The notes: generated by a model not told the origin, from the sequence alone. Positions 18,427-27,860 are shown, counted from the first letter of the stretch. The stretch is DNA of 64,000 nucleotides from Deltaproteobacteria bacterium HGW-Deltaproteobacteria-12 (GCA_002840565.1 PHBK01000007.1:1-64000); one strand, 5' to 3'. Translations and numbers: made by a program.

Positions 18427-19812
18427 TTATTCTTTGATTTTCAAATTAATTTGCAGGTAATTTTTAAAATTCTCATAGTTGCTGCTCATGGTCACAGCGT
18501 CACCCTGGCGTTGATCTATGTCCTTCATGCTGGCGGGTAGTTCCGGGGAAAAGCCTAACAGCTTTTCAATCTCTTCCGGGAATTTGGCCGGATGCGCTGT
18601 TTCCAGGGACACGGCTAAATTCTTATCCGCGGTCATTTTCCGGTATGCCGTAAGCCCGGCCCAGCCGACCGCGCCGTGCTGCTCCAGAACAGTTTTATAG
18701 AGCTCATAAATGTTTTTAATCGTCTGCCGGGTCTCCTCGTCAGCAATACTTACCGAAAAAATATGCTGCCGCATTTCTGCAATGTCGGGATAGCGGTGGA
18801 CCACACCGCTGCGATCGACGGTGCCGCCGTATAACTCGAAAAAACGCGCCAGATTGCTGGGATGTCCTACATTCATTGCATTGGAGATGCAATCCCGGGA
18901 GGGGGCAACTTTCGTGTATTTTCCTGTTCGGAGATAATTAGGGAATTCATCGTTTTCGTTGGTTGGCATCAACAGTTTGGCAACCGGCAAACCCATCCGC
19001 CGCGCATATTCGCAGCCCAGAGCGTTGCCGAAATTACCCGAAGGCACCGAAAACACTATTTCTTCTCCGGGTGCGGCCAGCTGCGCATAAGCATAAACAT
19101 AATAAATGCTCTGGGGCAGAATCCGGCCGAAATTGATCGAGTTGGCCGATGTCAAATTAAACTTTGTCAGCTGCGGGTCGGAAAAGGCCTGTTTGACTAA
19201 ATTCTGACAATCGTCGAATTTGCCGTCAATAGAAAGCGCCTGAACATTGCCGCCGATTGAGTCGAGCTGCTTTCTTTGCCTTAAGCTCACTTCCGCGGTC
19301 GGATAAAGAATGGTGACATCAATGCCCGCCACACCCCGGAAAGCTTCACCGACAGCACTGCCGGTGTCGCCGGAAGTGGCCACAAGAATGTTGAGCCTCT
19401 CTCCCTGCGGTCGGCAGTGGCTCATCAGCCGCGCCATCATGCGCGCCGCAAAATCCTTGAAAGATGCCGTCGGCCCTTGATCCAGGCGCATCAGGAAAGC
19501 CTGCGGATATACTTCTTCCAGGGGCACCGGATAGTTATAGGCGTCATAAACAACCTTCCTTAAAACTTCGCGGGGAAATTCATCAGCAAGAAATGCCTGG
19601 GCCACGAGCAGTGCCGCTTCCCGGTAGGGCTTACCCTTCAAGGCATGAATATCATTAAGAGAAAGTTGCGGGATGGCATCAGGCACAAATAATCCTTCGT
19701 CCGGCGCCTGTCCGGCGAGCAGGGCATCTTTAAACGAAACAGCACCGGTAAAAGGAATGATTCCCGCCGTATCGGTTAAATTGCGATTAGTGCTGTAGTA
19801 ACGAATGGGCAT
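18427..19812 (-). CDS. thrC: threonine synthase
   Basis: PLP enzyme of 461 residues converting O-phosphohomoserine to threonine. The PLP lysine is Lys119 in GPTASFKDFAARMM, followed by ATSGDTGSAVGEAF for phosphate binding; N-terminal RYYSTN is typical of the class of the yeast/E. coli-like enzymes. The gene stands alone. The 181 bases between it and the AOR start and the 200 bases upstream hold no clear operator or threonine leader peptide. Confidence 0.95.
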   Translation of the reverse strand: MPIRYYSTNRNLTDTAGIIPFTGAVSFKDALLAGQAPDEGLFVPDAIPQLSLNDIHALKGKPYREAALLVAQAFLADEFPREVLRKVVYDAYNYPVPLEEVYPQAFLMRLDQGPTASFKDFAARMMARLMSHCRPQGERLNILVATSGDTGSAVGEAFRGVAGIDVTILYPTAEVSLRQRKQLDSIGGNVQALSIDGKFDDCQNLVKQAFSDPQLTKFNLTSANSINFGRILPQSIYYVYAYAQLAAPGEEIVFSVPSGNFGNALGCEYARRMGLPVAKLLMPTNENDEFPNYLRTGKYTKVAPSRDCISNAMNVGHPSNLARFFELYGGTVDRSGVVHRYPDIAEMRQHIFSVSIADEETRQTIKNIYELYKTVLEQHGAVGWAGLTAYRKMTADKNLAVSLETAHPAKFPEEIEKLLGFSPELPASMKDIDQRQGDAVTMSSNYENFKNYLQINLKIKE

Positions 19813-20012
19813 ACTGGTCCTTTTGGGAAATTCTTTCTTCCCTTAAAACTTATTGTGAAAAATAAATCAATGAAAAACAGAAAGAGCTTATAGGCGATGC
19901 AAAATTAACGACTCCAGCATTTCCGGTTGGAAAATAAGCCTTGGTGTGTTAAAAATAACGGCGATGCATCGTGGTGGAAAATTTGCGCCTTGGATAATTG
20001 GCCTGGGGAAAA

Positions 20013-21065
20013 ATGAACGAAAAAAAATTTATCCGGTTGACGGAAACAGTGCACGGCGCAGGTTGAGCCTGTAAGATAGGTCCGGGTGACCTGAAAGAAG
20101 CTTTGCGCGATTTGCCGCTGATTAGTGATCCGAATTTAATTACGGGAATCGAACACGCGGAAGACGCCGGGGTTTATAAAATAAGCCCTGAACTTGCCCT
20201 GGTGCAGACGGTTGATTTTTTTACTCCTACGGTTGATGATCCTTATACCTTCGGCCAGATAGCGGCGACAAACGCCCTCAATGATGTTTATGCCATGGGC
20301 GGCAAACCGCTGACGGCCATGAACATTGTTTGTTTCCCGGTTAAAGAAATGGACATCGGCATATTGCGCGACGTTCTGCGCGGCGGCCTGGATAAAATGC
20401 GTGAGGCCGGTGTATTGCTGGTTGGCGGTCACAGCGTCGAAGATAATGAAATCAAGTACGGCCTTTCTGTAACCGGTGTGATTCATCCCGATAAAGTTTT
20501 GTTTAACCGCGGAGCCATTGCCGGAGACAGTCTTATTTTAACCAAGCCCCTCGGCACCGGAATTGCGAGCACGGCCGCCAAAGGCGGTGAAATCGATCCG
20601 CTGCTGCTGCAGCAATCCATAAATTCCATGATCCAGCTCAACAAGAAAGCCGCCGAGCTGGCGGCGGAAAATGGCAGCATTCACGCCTGCACCGACATAA
20701 CCGGCTTTGGCTTTTTGGGTCACGCCTGTGAAATGGTCGAAGGCAGCGCTGTCGGCCTGCGCATAAACTCGGCAGCCGTTCCCCTGTTTAGCGGATTAAA
20801 AGAATTAGTCGAGGCAGGAATGGTCCCCGGCGGTCTTTACCGCAATAAAGAGTTTCGAATTGCTCAGATCGAAGCCGGAGATACATGTCCCGCGTGGCTG
20901 CTGGACGTATTTTTTGATCCTCAAACTGCCGGCGGTCTTTTCTTCAGTGTGCCGGCGGAGCAGGCCTTGCCCCTGGTGGAAAAAATGCATGACGCCGGAA
21001 TTCCTGCTGCAGCTATTGTCGGCGAAGTTGTTGCAGATCATCCGGGCAGGATATTTATTTACTGA
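20013..21065 (+). CDS. selD: selenide, water dikinase, selenocysteine form
   Basis: Makes selenophosphate from selenide and ATP for Sec-tRNA and tRNA selenation. The frame from ATG 20013 (350 residues) has a single in-frame TGA at 20064-20066. Read as Sec18 it gives HGAGUACKIGPGDL, exactly the active-site position that is Cys or Sec in SelD. The rest is standard: VDFFTPTVDDPYTFGQIAATNALNDVY (in parts), GGHSVED and FDPQTAGGL. A candidate bacterial SECIS hairpin lies at 20078-20092. A conventional gene call would start at TTG 20103 and lose the active site. A DHH protein follows 22 bases later. Confidence 0.93.
20064..20092 (+). promoter_or_regulatory. Sec TGA codon and candidate SECIS hairpin in selD
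   Basis: TGA at 20064-20066 is followed by AGGTC (20078-20082), loop CGGGT (20083-20087) and GACCT (20088-20092), a perfect 5-base stem with G-rich loop. The loop GG lies about 18 bases after the TGA, within the spacing known for bacterial SELB-binding SECIS elements. Confidence 0.6.
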
Positions 21066-21087
21066 ATTGGCAGGCAGCCCTAATTGC

Positions 21088-22131
21088 ATGAACAGAGAAT
21101 CGATTCTCATCAAAAGAGAGACAGAGCTGAACTGGGCCAAGTTGCTGGATCTTACTGTGCCTGATGATTCCCTGCTTGTGCTGCTTTACGGAAGCCCCGA
21201 TCCCGATTCCGTTGCCTCGGCGATGGCTCTGCAAGAGTTGTTGAGGCGGACTCGCGGACTGGCCCGGACTGTTATTGCTTCTACGGAGCCGGTCTCGCGG
21301 CAGCAGAATTATGATTTTATCTTTGCCATGCGGATTAATATCCAATTGGCCAGTAATGTAGATTTAGCTTCCTATCGCTTGATCGCCCTTGTTGATGCTC
21401 AACCTTCTTTTCTCGAGGGCATATTAAGCTTTCTGCAACCGCATATTGTTTTAGATCATCATCCGCGTGAAGGCGACTGGCAGGCTCCACTGGCAGATAT
21501 CCGCCCCAAGTATGGGGCGTTAGCGAGTATAATGACGGAATATCTGCTTTGTGCAGATATCAAGATTTCCCGTCTGCTGCATACTGCCCTCCTCTATGGA
21601 ATTAAGACGGACACCGACAACTTTGACCGCGACACAATTTCTGAGGATATCAGCGCTTACACCTATCATATGAAATACGCCAATATGGAGTTGATCCGCC
21701 GGATCGAACTCAATCAAACCCCTGGCCGGTATTTAAAATATTTTGACCAGGCCTTCCATCACATGAATAATTTCCGCGGTCGCCGGGTTTGCTTTCTGGG
21801 AACAGTAGAAAGCCCGGATGTTTGCGTGCAGGTAGCCGATTTCTACCTGCGGCTAATCGGGACTTATTACGTTGTCGTTGCCGGAATTGTTAAAGACAAG
21901 CTCATCATAACTTTTCGGGGCGACGGTTACCGGCAGGATTGCGGAGCGCTGGCCCAAAAAGCCTTTGGTTCATACGGCAATGGAGGAGGGCACAGAAGCG
22001 CTGCCCGCATGGAAATTCCCCTGGCGGTTCTGCAGCAGCGGCTCAACGCAGACTTATCGCACCAAAAAGTCGATCAGTTTCTGATCGAAAATCTCCAGAA
22101 TATCCAGAAAGCAAAACCGAAAGGGGAATGA
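21088..22131 (+). CDS. DHH/DHHA1 family phosphoesterase
   Basis: Protein of 347 residues with the DHH phosphoesterase fold: GSPDPDSVASAMALQ near the start, LDHHPREG (DHH motif) in the middle, and a C-terminal DHHA1 domain with GNGGGHRSAA. The family includes nanoRNases, cyclic-di-nucleotide phosphodiesterases and pyrophosphatases; the exact substrate cannot be read from sequence. An open frame extends upstream to 20860 but overlaps selD, so ATG 21088 is chosen. Its end abuts the start of the next gene. Confidence 0.85.
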   Translation: MNRESILIKRETELNWAKLLDLTVPDDSLLVLLYGSPDPDSVASAMALQELLRRTRGLARTVIASTEPVSRQQNYDFIFAMRINIQLASNVDLASYRLIALVDAQPSFLEGILSFLQPHIVLDHHPREGDWQAPLADIRPKYGALASIMTEYLLCADIKISRLLHTALLYGIKTDTDNFDRDTISEDISAYTYHMKYANMELIRRIELNQTPGRYLKYFDQAFHHMNNFRGRRVCFLGTVESPDVCVQVADFYLRLIGTYYVVVAGIVKDKLIITFRGDGYRQDCGALAQKAFGSYGNGGGHRSAARMEIPLAVLQQRLNADLSHQKVDQFLIENLQNIQKAKPKGE

Positions 22132-23175
22132 ATGAAAGAAATCGGATTTAAAAAAGAAACAGCAATCGGCCGTTACCTTGACCCCTTTAATAACTTTCAG
22201 GAGAAACAAGTCAACTTCGAAGTAAGGTACGATGAAATTACCGGCGTTTCCAGCCGAATTTTGCCTTATCGCGTCCGACTCGCCCAAAAACCGGATATCG
22301 ATTCCTATCTGGGAAAATCACCGGAATCGCTCTGTCCTTTTTGCCCCGGCCTTTTTGAAAAACTGACGCCAAAATTTATCCCGGCTATTCTTCCCGCCGG
22401 AAAGTTTCAGCGCGACGAGGCCTATTTATTCCCTAATGCCTTTCCTTATGATCAGAACAATTCCATTGCCATATTTTCAGCGCGGCATTTTGTTCCTCTG
22501 GACGAATTAACACCGGCATTTATGCAGAAAGGATTTCAAGTGTGCGGCGACTATTTTCACCGCGTAGCCCAAATGAATTTGGGTTATAAACATTGTTCGA
22601 TTAACTGGAATTATATGCCGCCCAGCGGTGGGGGTCTGATTCATCCGCATTTGCAGACAATGGCGGGCTGGAAACCCTCGAACCTTGTGCAGCGCCTCCT
22701 GACCAGTGCTCAAAAGTATGCAGAAGCCTCGGGAGGTAATTTGTGGCGGAATTTAATTATTCAGGAAAGAGAGGCTCAGGAAAGATTTATTGCTTCCACA
22801 GGAGCGATCAGCTGGCTGGTTAGCTTTGCGCCAAAGGGCATGGCGGGGGAAATTGATTTTATTTTTCAGGAAAAATCATCTTATTTTGAATTGACTGAGG
22901 CGAATTTTGATGAACTGCTGAGAGGGCTGTCTAAAATTTTCAACTACTTATATTTGAATAATTTTATGAGTTTTAATATGTCCCTGTATGCTCCGCTGAT
23001 CAATGATAAGCACTTCTGGGTGCAGGGAAAAATTGTGCCGCGTTTTGAAATCAATCCCCTGGGGACAAGTGATATTAATTATTTTGAAAAACTGCATAAT
23101 GAAGTTATTTGCCCGGTTGTGCCGGAGGAATTGTGCCGGGAACTTCAGCCCTATTTTTACGACCTTGTAAAATAG
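22132..23175 (+). CDS. GalT-like HIT-superfamily protein
   Basis: Protein of 347 residues related to galactose-1-phosphate uridylyltransferase and other HIT-fold nucleotidyl transferases. CPFC at 68-71 is a likely zinc half-site. H171-P-H173 in GLIHPHLQ matches the GalT HPH active-site motif, with an acceptor histidine that forms a nucleotidyl intermediate. No other Leloir genes are nearby, so the sugar-phosphate substrate is uncertain. It starts directly at the end of the DHH gene and ends at a strong terminator. Confidence 0.75.
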   Translation: MKEIGFKKETAIGRYLDPFNNFQEKQVNFEVRYDEITGVSSRILPYRVRLAQKPDIDSYLGKSPESLCPFCPGLFEKLTPKFIPAILPAGKFQRDEAYLFPNAFPYDQNNSIAIFSARHFVPLDELTPAFMQKGFQVCGDYFHRVAQMNLGYKHCSINWNYMPPSGGGLIHPHLQTMAGWKPSNLVQRLLTSAQKYAEASGGNLWRNLIIQEREAQERFIASTGAISWLVSFAPKGMAGEIDFIFQEKSSYFELTEANFDELLRGLSKIFNYLYLNNFMSFNMSLYAPLINDKHFWVQGKIVPRFEINPLGTSDINYFEKLHNEVICPVVPEELCRELQPYFYDLVK

Positions 23176-23178
23176 CCT

Positions 23179-23213
23179 AAAAAAGGCAGCGTTTCCGGCG
23201 CTGCCTTTTTTCT
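23179..23213. terminator. intrinsic terminator, bidirectional
   Basis: GGCAGCG (23185-23191) pairs with CGCTGCC (23199-23205), with a run of A on the left and seven T on the right. It can stop transcription from both convergent sides, selD-DHH-galT and the FmdB operon. Confidence 0.9.
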
Positions 23214-23235
23214 AAATAAATCTGATACCTGAGCA

Positions 23236-23532
23236 TTAATCTTCTTTGCTGCCGGATGTTGCGGTACTGGCCGCCTCGCCGCCAGTTGCTGATTTATCAG
23301 TAGATGATGTTGTTTCACTTGCCTTTTCGGATATTGCCGGGGCCGGTGATTTTTTCCCGCCGTAGTCTGTTGCGTACCATCCTGAGCCTTTCAGGCTGAA
23401 TGACGACATGGAAACAAGCTTCGCGACCTTGCCTTTGCAAAATTTGCAGCTCTTTAATTCCGGATCAGTGATGCCCTGAAATGCCTCGAACTGCCTGCCG
23501 CATTTCCGGCATTTGTATTCATAAATTGGCAT
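23236..23532 (-). CDS. FmdB-family zinc ribbon protein
   Basis: Small regulatory-type protein of 98 residues. The N-terminus MPIYEYKCRKCGRQFE with CKFCKGKV later forms a four-Cys zinc ribbon typical of the FmdB family. The Ser/Thr/Ala-rich tail is low complexity. Start ATG 23532 has an ideal GGAGGAGG site. It follows a metalloprotease gene by 22 bases. The family function is poorly known. Confidence 0.88.
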   Translation of the reverse strand: MPIYEYKCRKCGRQFEAFQGITDPELKSCKFCKGKVAKLVSMSSFSLKGSGWYATDYGGKKSPAPAISEKASETTSSTDKSATGGEAASTATSGSKED

Positions 23533-23554
23533 AACAAAAAAACCTCCTCCATTA

Positions 23555-24094
23555 TTACTGATTATATAAATTGGAAATATCAAAACTGCTGTTAAAGCAG
23601 TCTAAGACTATATCCAAATCGTGATGCTTGACCGATTGCAGAGCAATTTTAGTTAAATTGTGCACGATGGCCTCTTCCTGTTCCTTCTTTTCCGGTGATG
23701 CATCAAAGTCAATTTCGCCACTGCTGAAACGCAAAACATGAATTAATTCATGAGCGGCGATATAAAGCATCAAGGGATTAAACTTGATAAAAGAATTGGC
23801 CCTCTCCACTGCATCCAGAATAATATTGTCCTGCAGGCAGATTCGATAGAAATCAAAGCCCTCATTATCCTTTTGTGCGAAATCCTTATGCTTGCCATAC
23901 GCATACTTGCAAAGATGAGCAAAAGCGCCTTCCTTTATTTCATGTTGCTCCAAATGTGCAAGCGTTTTTACATCGTATCTGTTCTTTTTCAACTGCTCTT
24001 CGCTTATTCTGAAATTGCGCGCAACCAGCTTCTCGGCATCGTTAAATGCTTTGTTGGCCAAAGGCAACTGCGCTGCATTAAAATAGCGAACCAT
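23555..24094 (-). CDS. small HEXXH metalloprotease-like protein
   Basis: Protein of 179 residues with HELIH at 115-119 (AAHELIHVLRF), a zincin motif, and an acidic segment FDASPEKKEQEEA after it that may hold the third ligand. No signal peptide or membrane segment, so cytoplasmic. It does not look like SprT or ImmA closely enough to name. The frame is open to TTG 24193, but ATG 24094 starts a more typical N-terminus. It is cotranscribed with the FmdB zinc ribbon protein; a link between the two is inference. Confidence 0.7.
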   Translation of the reverse strand: MVRYFNAAQLPLANKAFNDAEKLVARNFRISEEQLKKNRYDVKTLAHLEQHEIKEGAFAHLCKYAYGKHKDFAQKDNEGFDFYRICLQDNIILDAVERANSFIKFNPLMLYIAAHELIHVLRFSSGEIDFDASPEKKEQEEAIVHNLTKIALQSVKHHDLDIVLDCFNSSFDISNLYNQ

Positions 24095-24217
24095 AAAGCA
24101 CCTTGATAACATTATTAAATCTGTTCTCATTATAGCCATTCGGCCCGCCGCTGTCAACACTGACGCCGGAAAGGGGTACCCAACACATGACAAAAGCGCA
24201 TCCTTTGGGAAAATTGT

Positions 24218-24247
24218 TTGACATCTTCAGAGCTTGCGGCGTATATC
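24218..24247 (+). promoter_or_regulatory. candidate sigma70 promoter of ddl
   Basis: TTGACA (24218-24223), 18-base spacer, TATATC (24242-24247), about 38 bases before the ddl ATG. Confidence 0.5.
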
Positions 24248-24284
24248 TACAGACAATCACATAACATCAGCATAAGGATAATCT

Positions 24285-25409
24285 ATGCAACAGGGATCAG
24301 CAAGAAGGAAAATCGGCGTTTTATATGGTGGCAGATCGGGTGAACATGACGTTTCTCTTTGCTCGGCGGCATCGGTCGTATCCGCCTTAAACAGCAGTAA
24401 ATACGAGATTATAGCCATAGGCATCGACAAAGACGGAAAATGGTATGTCCAGGATAAGCCTCAGATAGTAAAACATAAAGATTTCGGCCAGGTTCTTTCC
24501 TTAAAAAAACGGGGGACGTGGCTGGTCAATCATTTTGAGCAGGAAAACAAGCTGCTGCTCTATAATATGGAAAACAGCGGGGAAAAAGTTGCCGTTGATA
24601 TTGTTTTTCCCGTTTTGCACGGAACTTTCTGCGAGGATGGTACTTTGCAGGGATTGCTGGAACTGGCCATGGTTCCTTATGTGGGTGCCGATGTTCTTGG
24701 ATCTGCCGTGGGTATGGATAAAGATGTGGCCAAAAGATTGTTGCATGAGGCCGGTATTCCGGTTGTGCCGTCGTTAACTGTTAATTTCCAGCAGTGGCGG
24801 AACAATCAAAAATCTATTATGGAAAGCGCCATCGATAAACTGGGATTGCCGCTTTTTGTCAAACCGGTGTGCACCGGCTCTTCAGTCGGAGTGAAAAAAG
24901 TAAAACAGGAAGGATCACTTCCGGAAGCTGTCGATTATGCACTGCAATTTGATACCCGCGTCATAATTGAAAAAGCGATAGATTGCCGGGAGATTGAGTG
25001 TGCGGTGCTGGGGAATGAAAGTCCCTCAGCCTCCGTACTGGGGGAAATAATTCCCAGTCATGAATTTTATTCCTACGAAGCCAAGTACATTGATCCCGAT
25101 GGAGCAATACCGAAAATTCCGGCGCAAATTGAACCTGCTCTGGCCGCTGCAATTCGAAAAATGGCCGTCGCCGGCTATCAGGCGCTGGGCTGCAGCTCGA
25201 TGGCCCGGGTGGACTTTTTTCTTGATAAAAATACCGGCGAATTTTACTTAAACGAAATAAATACCCTTCCCGGCTTTACCAGCATCAGCATGTATCCCAA
25301 GCTTTGGGAAGCAACCGGCCTTAAATACAGCGACCTTCTCGAGACTCTGATAGAGTTGGCACAAGACCGGCATAAGAGGAAAATGGCAATAAAAACAGAG
25401 GTTAATTAG
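24285..25409 (+). CDS. ddl: D-alanine--D-alanine ligase
   Basis: ATP-grasp ligase of 374 residues making D-Ala-D-Ala for peptidoglycan. Motifs: GGRSGEHDVSL at the N-terminus, HGTFCEDGTLQG in the middle, KPVCTGSSVGVKK of the ATP-grasp core, and the C-terminal NEINTLPGFTSISMYPKLW metal and substrate loop. Length and motif order are normal. A ferredoxin gene follows 25 bases later in the same direction. Confidence 0.96.
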   Translation: MQQGSARRKIGVLYGGRSGEHDVSLCSAASVVSALNSSKYEIIAIGIDKDGKWYVQDKPQIVKHKDFGQVLSLKKRGTWLVNHFEQENKLLLYNMENSGEKVAVDIVFPVLHGTFCEDGTLQGLLELAMVPYVGADVLGSAVGMDKDVAKRLLHEAGIPVVPSLTVNFQQWRNNQKSIMESAIDKLGLPLFVKPVCTGSSVGVKKVKQEGSLPEAVDYALQFDTRVIIEKAIDCREIECAVLGNESPSASVLGEIIPSHEFYSYEAKYIDPDGAIPKIPAQIEPALAAAIRKMAVAGYQALGCSSMARVDFFLDKNTGEFYLNEINTLPGFTSISMYPKLWEATGLKYSDLLETLIELAQDRHKRKMAIKTEVN

Positions 25410-25434
25410 CCCAAAGAATTGAGGTGGCAATTTC

Positions 25435-26250
25435 ATGAAGCGCCAAATAATTAAAATTGACGAAGAAAAATGCACCGGCTGCGGTTTGTGCATACCCAAC
25501 TGCCATGAACAGGCGATACAAATTATTAACGGGAAAGCACGGCTGATCAATGACGCGATCTGCGACGGCCTGGGCGCCTGCCTGGGGGAATGTCCGGAAG
25601 GTGCGCTGACTCTGGAAGAACGTGATGCAGAACCTTTTGATGAAAAAAAGGTGAGGGCACATCTGGAACACAGGGAAGAGGCCGCAAGCGGTGATGAGAA
25701 AAATATCGCGGGTAAAAGTCTTGATGCCCTGTTCGATAACGAAGCCGGCAACCCTCTGAAATTAATCAACGGCCTACAGACGATGCGCAGTTGTCCCGGT
25801 TCGGCGCCGGCCGTTTTTGAAAAGAAGCTTCCCACTGCCGCCAATGCTTCACACGAAGATGCGCAGCAATCAGAGCTAACGCACTGGCCGATTCAGCTGC
25901 ATTTATTAAATCCGGTAGCCGATTTTTTCCGGGGTAAGGATGTAGTCCTGGCTGCGGATTGTGTGGCCTTCAGCCTCGCTGGATTCCACAACAGGTTTTT
26001 AAAAGGAAAGAATCTGGCCATTGCCTGTCCCAAGCTGGATTCCGATCTGGAAGTTTATGCGGAAAAGATACGCCGGATGGTTGATGAAGCGAAAATAAAT
26101 ACTCTGACGGTCATCATGATGCAGGTGCCCTGCTGCCGCGGCCTTCTGCAAATAGCACAGGCAGCGCTGCAAAAAGCCCAAAGAAAAGTTCCTCTGAAAG
26201 CGGTGATCATCAGCACGCAGGGAGAAGTTCTTTCCGAAGAGTGGCTATAG
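25435..26250 (+). CDS. 4Fe-4S ferredoxin-domain protein with Cys-bearing C-terminal domain
   Basis: Protein of 271 residues. The N-terminus is a dicluster ferredoxin: Cys13/16/19/23 form a complete CxxCxxCxxxC. The second motif, Cys43-x5-Cys49-x3-Cys53 (ICDGLGACLGECP), has Leu46 where the second Cys should be, so the second cluster is likely [3Fe-4S] or altered. The C-terminal 150 residues hold an extra conserved-looking Cys set (AADCVAF, IACPKLD, VPCCRGL) and no signal peptide. Role unknown; possibly redox sensing or electron transfer. Confidence 0.82.
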   Translation: MKRQIIKIDEEKCTGCGLCIPNCHEQAIQIINGKARLINDAICDGLGACLGECPEGALTLEERDAEPFDEKKVRAHLEHREEAASGDEKNIAGKSLDALFDNEAGNPLKLINGLQTMRSCPGSAPAVFEKKLPTAANASHEDAQQSELTHWPIQLHLLNPVADFFRGKDVVLAADCVAFSLAGFHNRFLKGKNLAIACPKLDSDLEVYAEKIRRMVDEAKINTLTVIMMQVPCCRGLLQIAQAALQKAQRKVPLKAVIISTQGEVLSEEWL

Positions 26251-26284
26251 ACCGGGCAAGCCGTATTTTCGAATCGCTCTGCAT

Positions 26285-27184
26285 CTATTCAACAGCCGGT
26301 TTTACCGGCTGTTCCTGCAGCGGCGGAGAGGGAGTGGCCGACTGCCATCGGCGGTTAAAGAGAGTCAGCAAGACACCGCCCAGGCCGAACGTCAGAGCAA
26401 AAATTTTAACAAGCAAGCCCAGATAAGGCAGCCAGCCGATCAGCCAAAGTAAAATTAATCCCAGGATCGTCGCACCGGTCAGCGATTTCGCCGGTCGGCG
26501 GAATATTTTGGTGAAGATGTAATTTCCGGTGATGTTTCCGGCCGCAATATAACCGAGGATAAAAGCCAATAACAGCAGGGTGAAGACCAGGGGAATCAAG
26601 GTAATCCCGATAATGGAAATTACCAGCAGCATGAAGAATGGAACCATCATCAGTGTTGCGGCCAGCCCCCAGAAAAAGGATTTGACTTTATAATTATGAA
26701 TTTCCTGAACGACAGCAAGCAGGGGACGGGGCAGGAGAATGGTTATCAGCAGGGAAATAATGAAGATAACGGCAAAAAAGCACAGCGAGATAATGTTCAA
26801 TATTAATGACCAGCCTTCGAGTTCTCCGCGCAGGGCGGAAGAAAAAGCGTTGGTAATATTAACCGAGTTTATTTCCGTGATATCGCCGAAGACTTGAGCC
26901 CCGCCGGCTTTGACGATGACTCCTCCTGCACAAATAACATCGCCGCGCACTACGGAGTCGTTGGCCAACACGATCGAGCCGCTGATAGCAACGACATTAC
27001 GTTCGACCAGACCATGAACTGTTACCTGCCCGCCAATGGCGATAACGGTATCCACGGTCTGATCTTTTTCCACAGTGACGTCGCTGCCGATTTTGAAGAT
27101 ATTCTTTGCCTCGGCGGAAGCCGCTGCCAAAAGGATCATCATAAACAGGAAGGTTGTAATGACCGGTATAATTATCTTCTTCAT
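26285..27184 (-). CDS. bactofilin-like polymer domain with membrane helices
   Basis: Envelope protein of 299 residues. A signal peptide or first helix (about 1-25) is followed by a beta-helix-like repeat segment (about 30-115; repeats of the type V-x-G-x-V/I as in VIAIGGQVTVHGLV and VVAISGSIVLA), resembling bactofilin or polymer-forming domains. Then come about four to five membrane helices (125-280) and a Pro-rich cytoplasmic tail. I do not know a named function. The gene is followed by a DedA gene on the same strand upstream. Confidence 0.72.
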   Translation of the reverse strand: MKKIIIPVITTFLFMMILLAAASAEAKNIFKIGSDVTVEKDQTVDTVIAIGGQVTVHGLVERNVVAISGSIVLANDSVVRGDVICAGGVIVKAGGAQVFGDITEINSVNITNAFSSALRGELEGWSLILNIISLCFFAVIFIISLLITILLPRPLLAVVQEIHNYKVKSFFWGLAATLMMVPFFMLLVISIIGITLIPLVFTLLLLAFILGYIAAGNITGNYIFTKIFRRPAKSLTGATILGLILLWLIGWLPYLGLLVKIFALTFGLGGVLLTLFNRRWQSATPSPPLQEQPVKPAVE

Positions 27185-27206
27185 GGCTTCCCCCGCATAT
27201 TAACTT

Positions 27207-27860
27207 TCAGTTTTTATCCTTGGCGGCAATGCGCCGCTGCCGCCAGTACTCAATAAACCCCGGCAGCACGGACAAGATGACGATGGCAATAATTACCACA
27301 GTAAAATTCTCTTTTACAGCAGGTATGTTGCCGAAGAAATAGCCGCCCAGTAAAAAAGAACAAATCCACAAAATGCCGCCGACTATATTATACAAAATAA
27401 ATTTAGGATAAGTCATTGCGCCGACGCCGGCGACGAAAGGAGCAAAGGTGCGAATGATCGGCATAAAACGGGCGATGATGATTGTCTTGCCGCCATGTTT
27501 TTCATAAAACTGGTGCGTCTTCTCGAGATATTCCTTTTTGAAGAAGCGTCCGTCTTCGTAATGAAAAACCTTGGGGCCGATGAAATGGCCGATGGAATAA
27601 TTGACGGTGTCACCGGCAATCGCCGCGATACAAAGGGAAATTAACAGTATTTCAATATTTAACGCACCCAGGGCGGCGAAACTGCCTAAAGCAAACAAAA
27701 GCGAGTCACCCGGCAGAATCGGTGTGACAACCAGACCGGTTTCACAGAAAATCACCAGAAAAACAATAACATAAGCCCAGATGCCAAAGCTCTTAATGAT
27801 AATGGGCAGATATCTGTCCAGGTGAACAAAAAAATCGATAAAATTGATGATAATGTCCAT
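27207..27860 (-). CDS. DedA-family membrane protein
   Basis: Integral membrane protein of 217 residues with the VTT/DedA pattern: [20 protein letters not shown] re-entrant loop, then [23 protein letters not shown] and a C-terminal helix. DedA proteins influence membrane lipid (undecaprenyl phosphate or phosphatidylethanolamine) translocation and envelope homeostasis. It lies 22 bases upstream of the bactofilin-like membrane protein in a likely two-gene operon. Confidence 0.92.
   Translation of the reverse strand: MDIIINFIDFFVHLDRYLPIIIKSFGIWAYVIVFLVIFCETGLVVTPILPGDSLLFALGSFAALGALNIEILLISLCIAAIAGDTVNYSIGHFIGPKVFHYEDGRFFKKEYLEKTHQFYEKHGGKTIIIARFMPIIRTFAPFVAGVGAMTYPKFILYNIVGGILWICSFLLGGYFFGNIPAVKENFTVVIIAIVILSVLPGFIEYWRQRRIAAKDKN

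Noticed and set aside
19813..20012. Threonine/isoleucine leader peptide before thrC
   Set aside because: No Thr- or Ile-rich small ORF followed by a terminator was found.
26291..26313. Perfect hairpin AACAGCCGG-TTTTA-CCGGCTGTT at the end of the bactofilin-like gene
   Set aside because: It lies in the last codons of the gene and has no T-run on either strand, so I do not call it a terminator.
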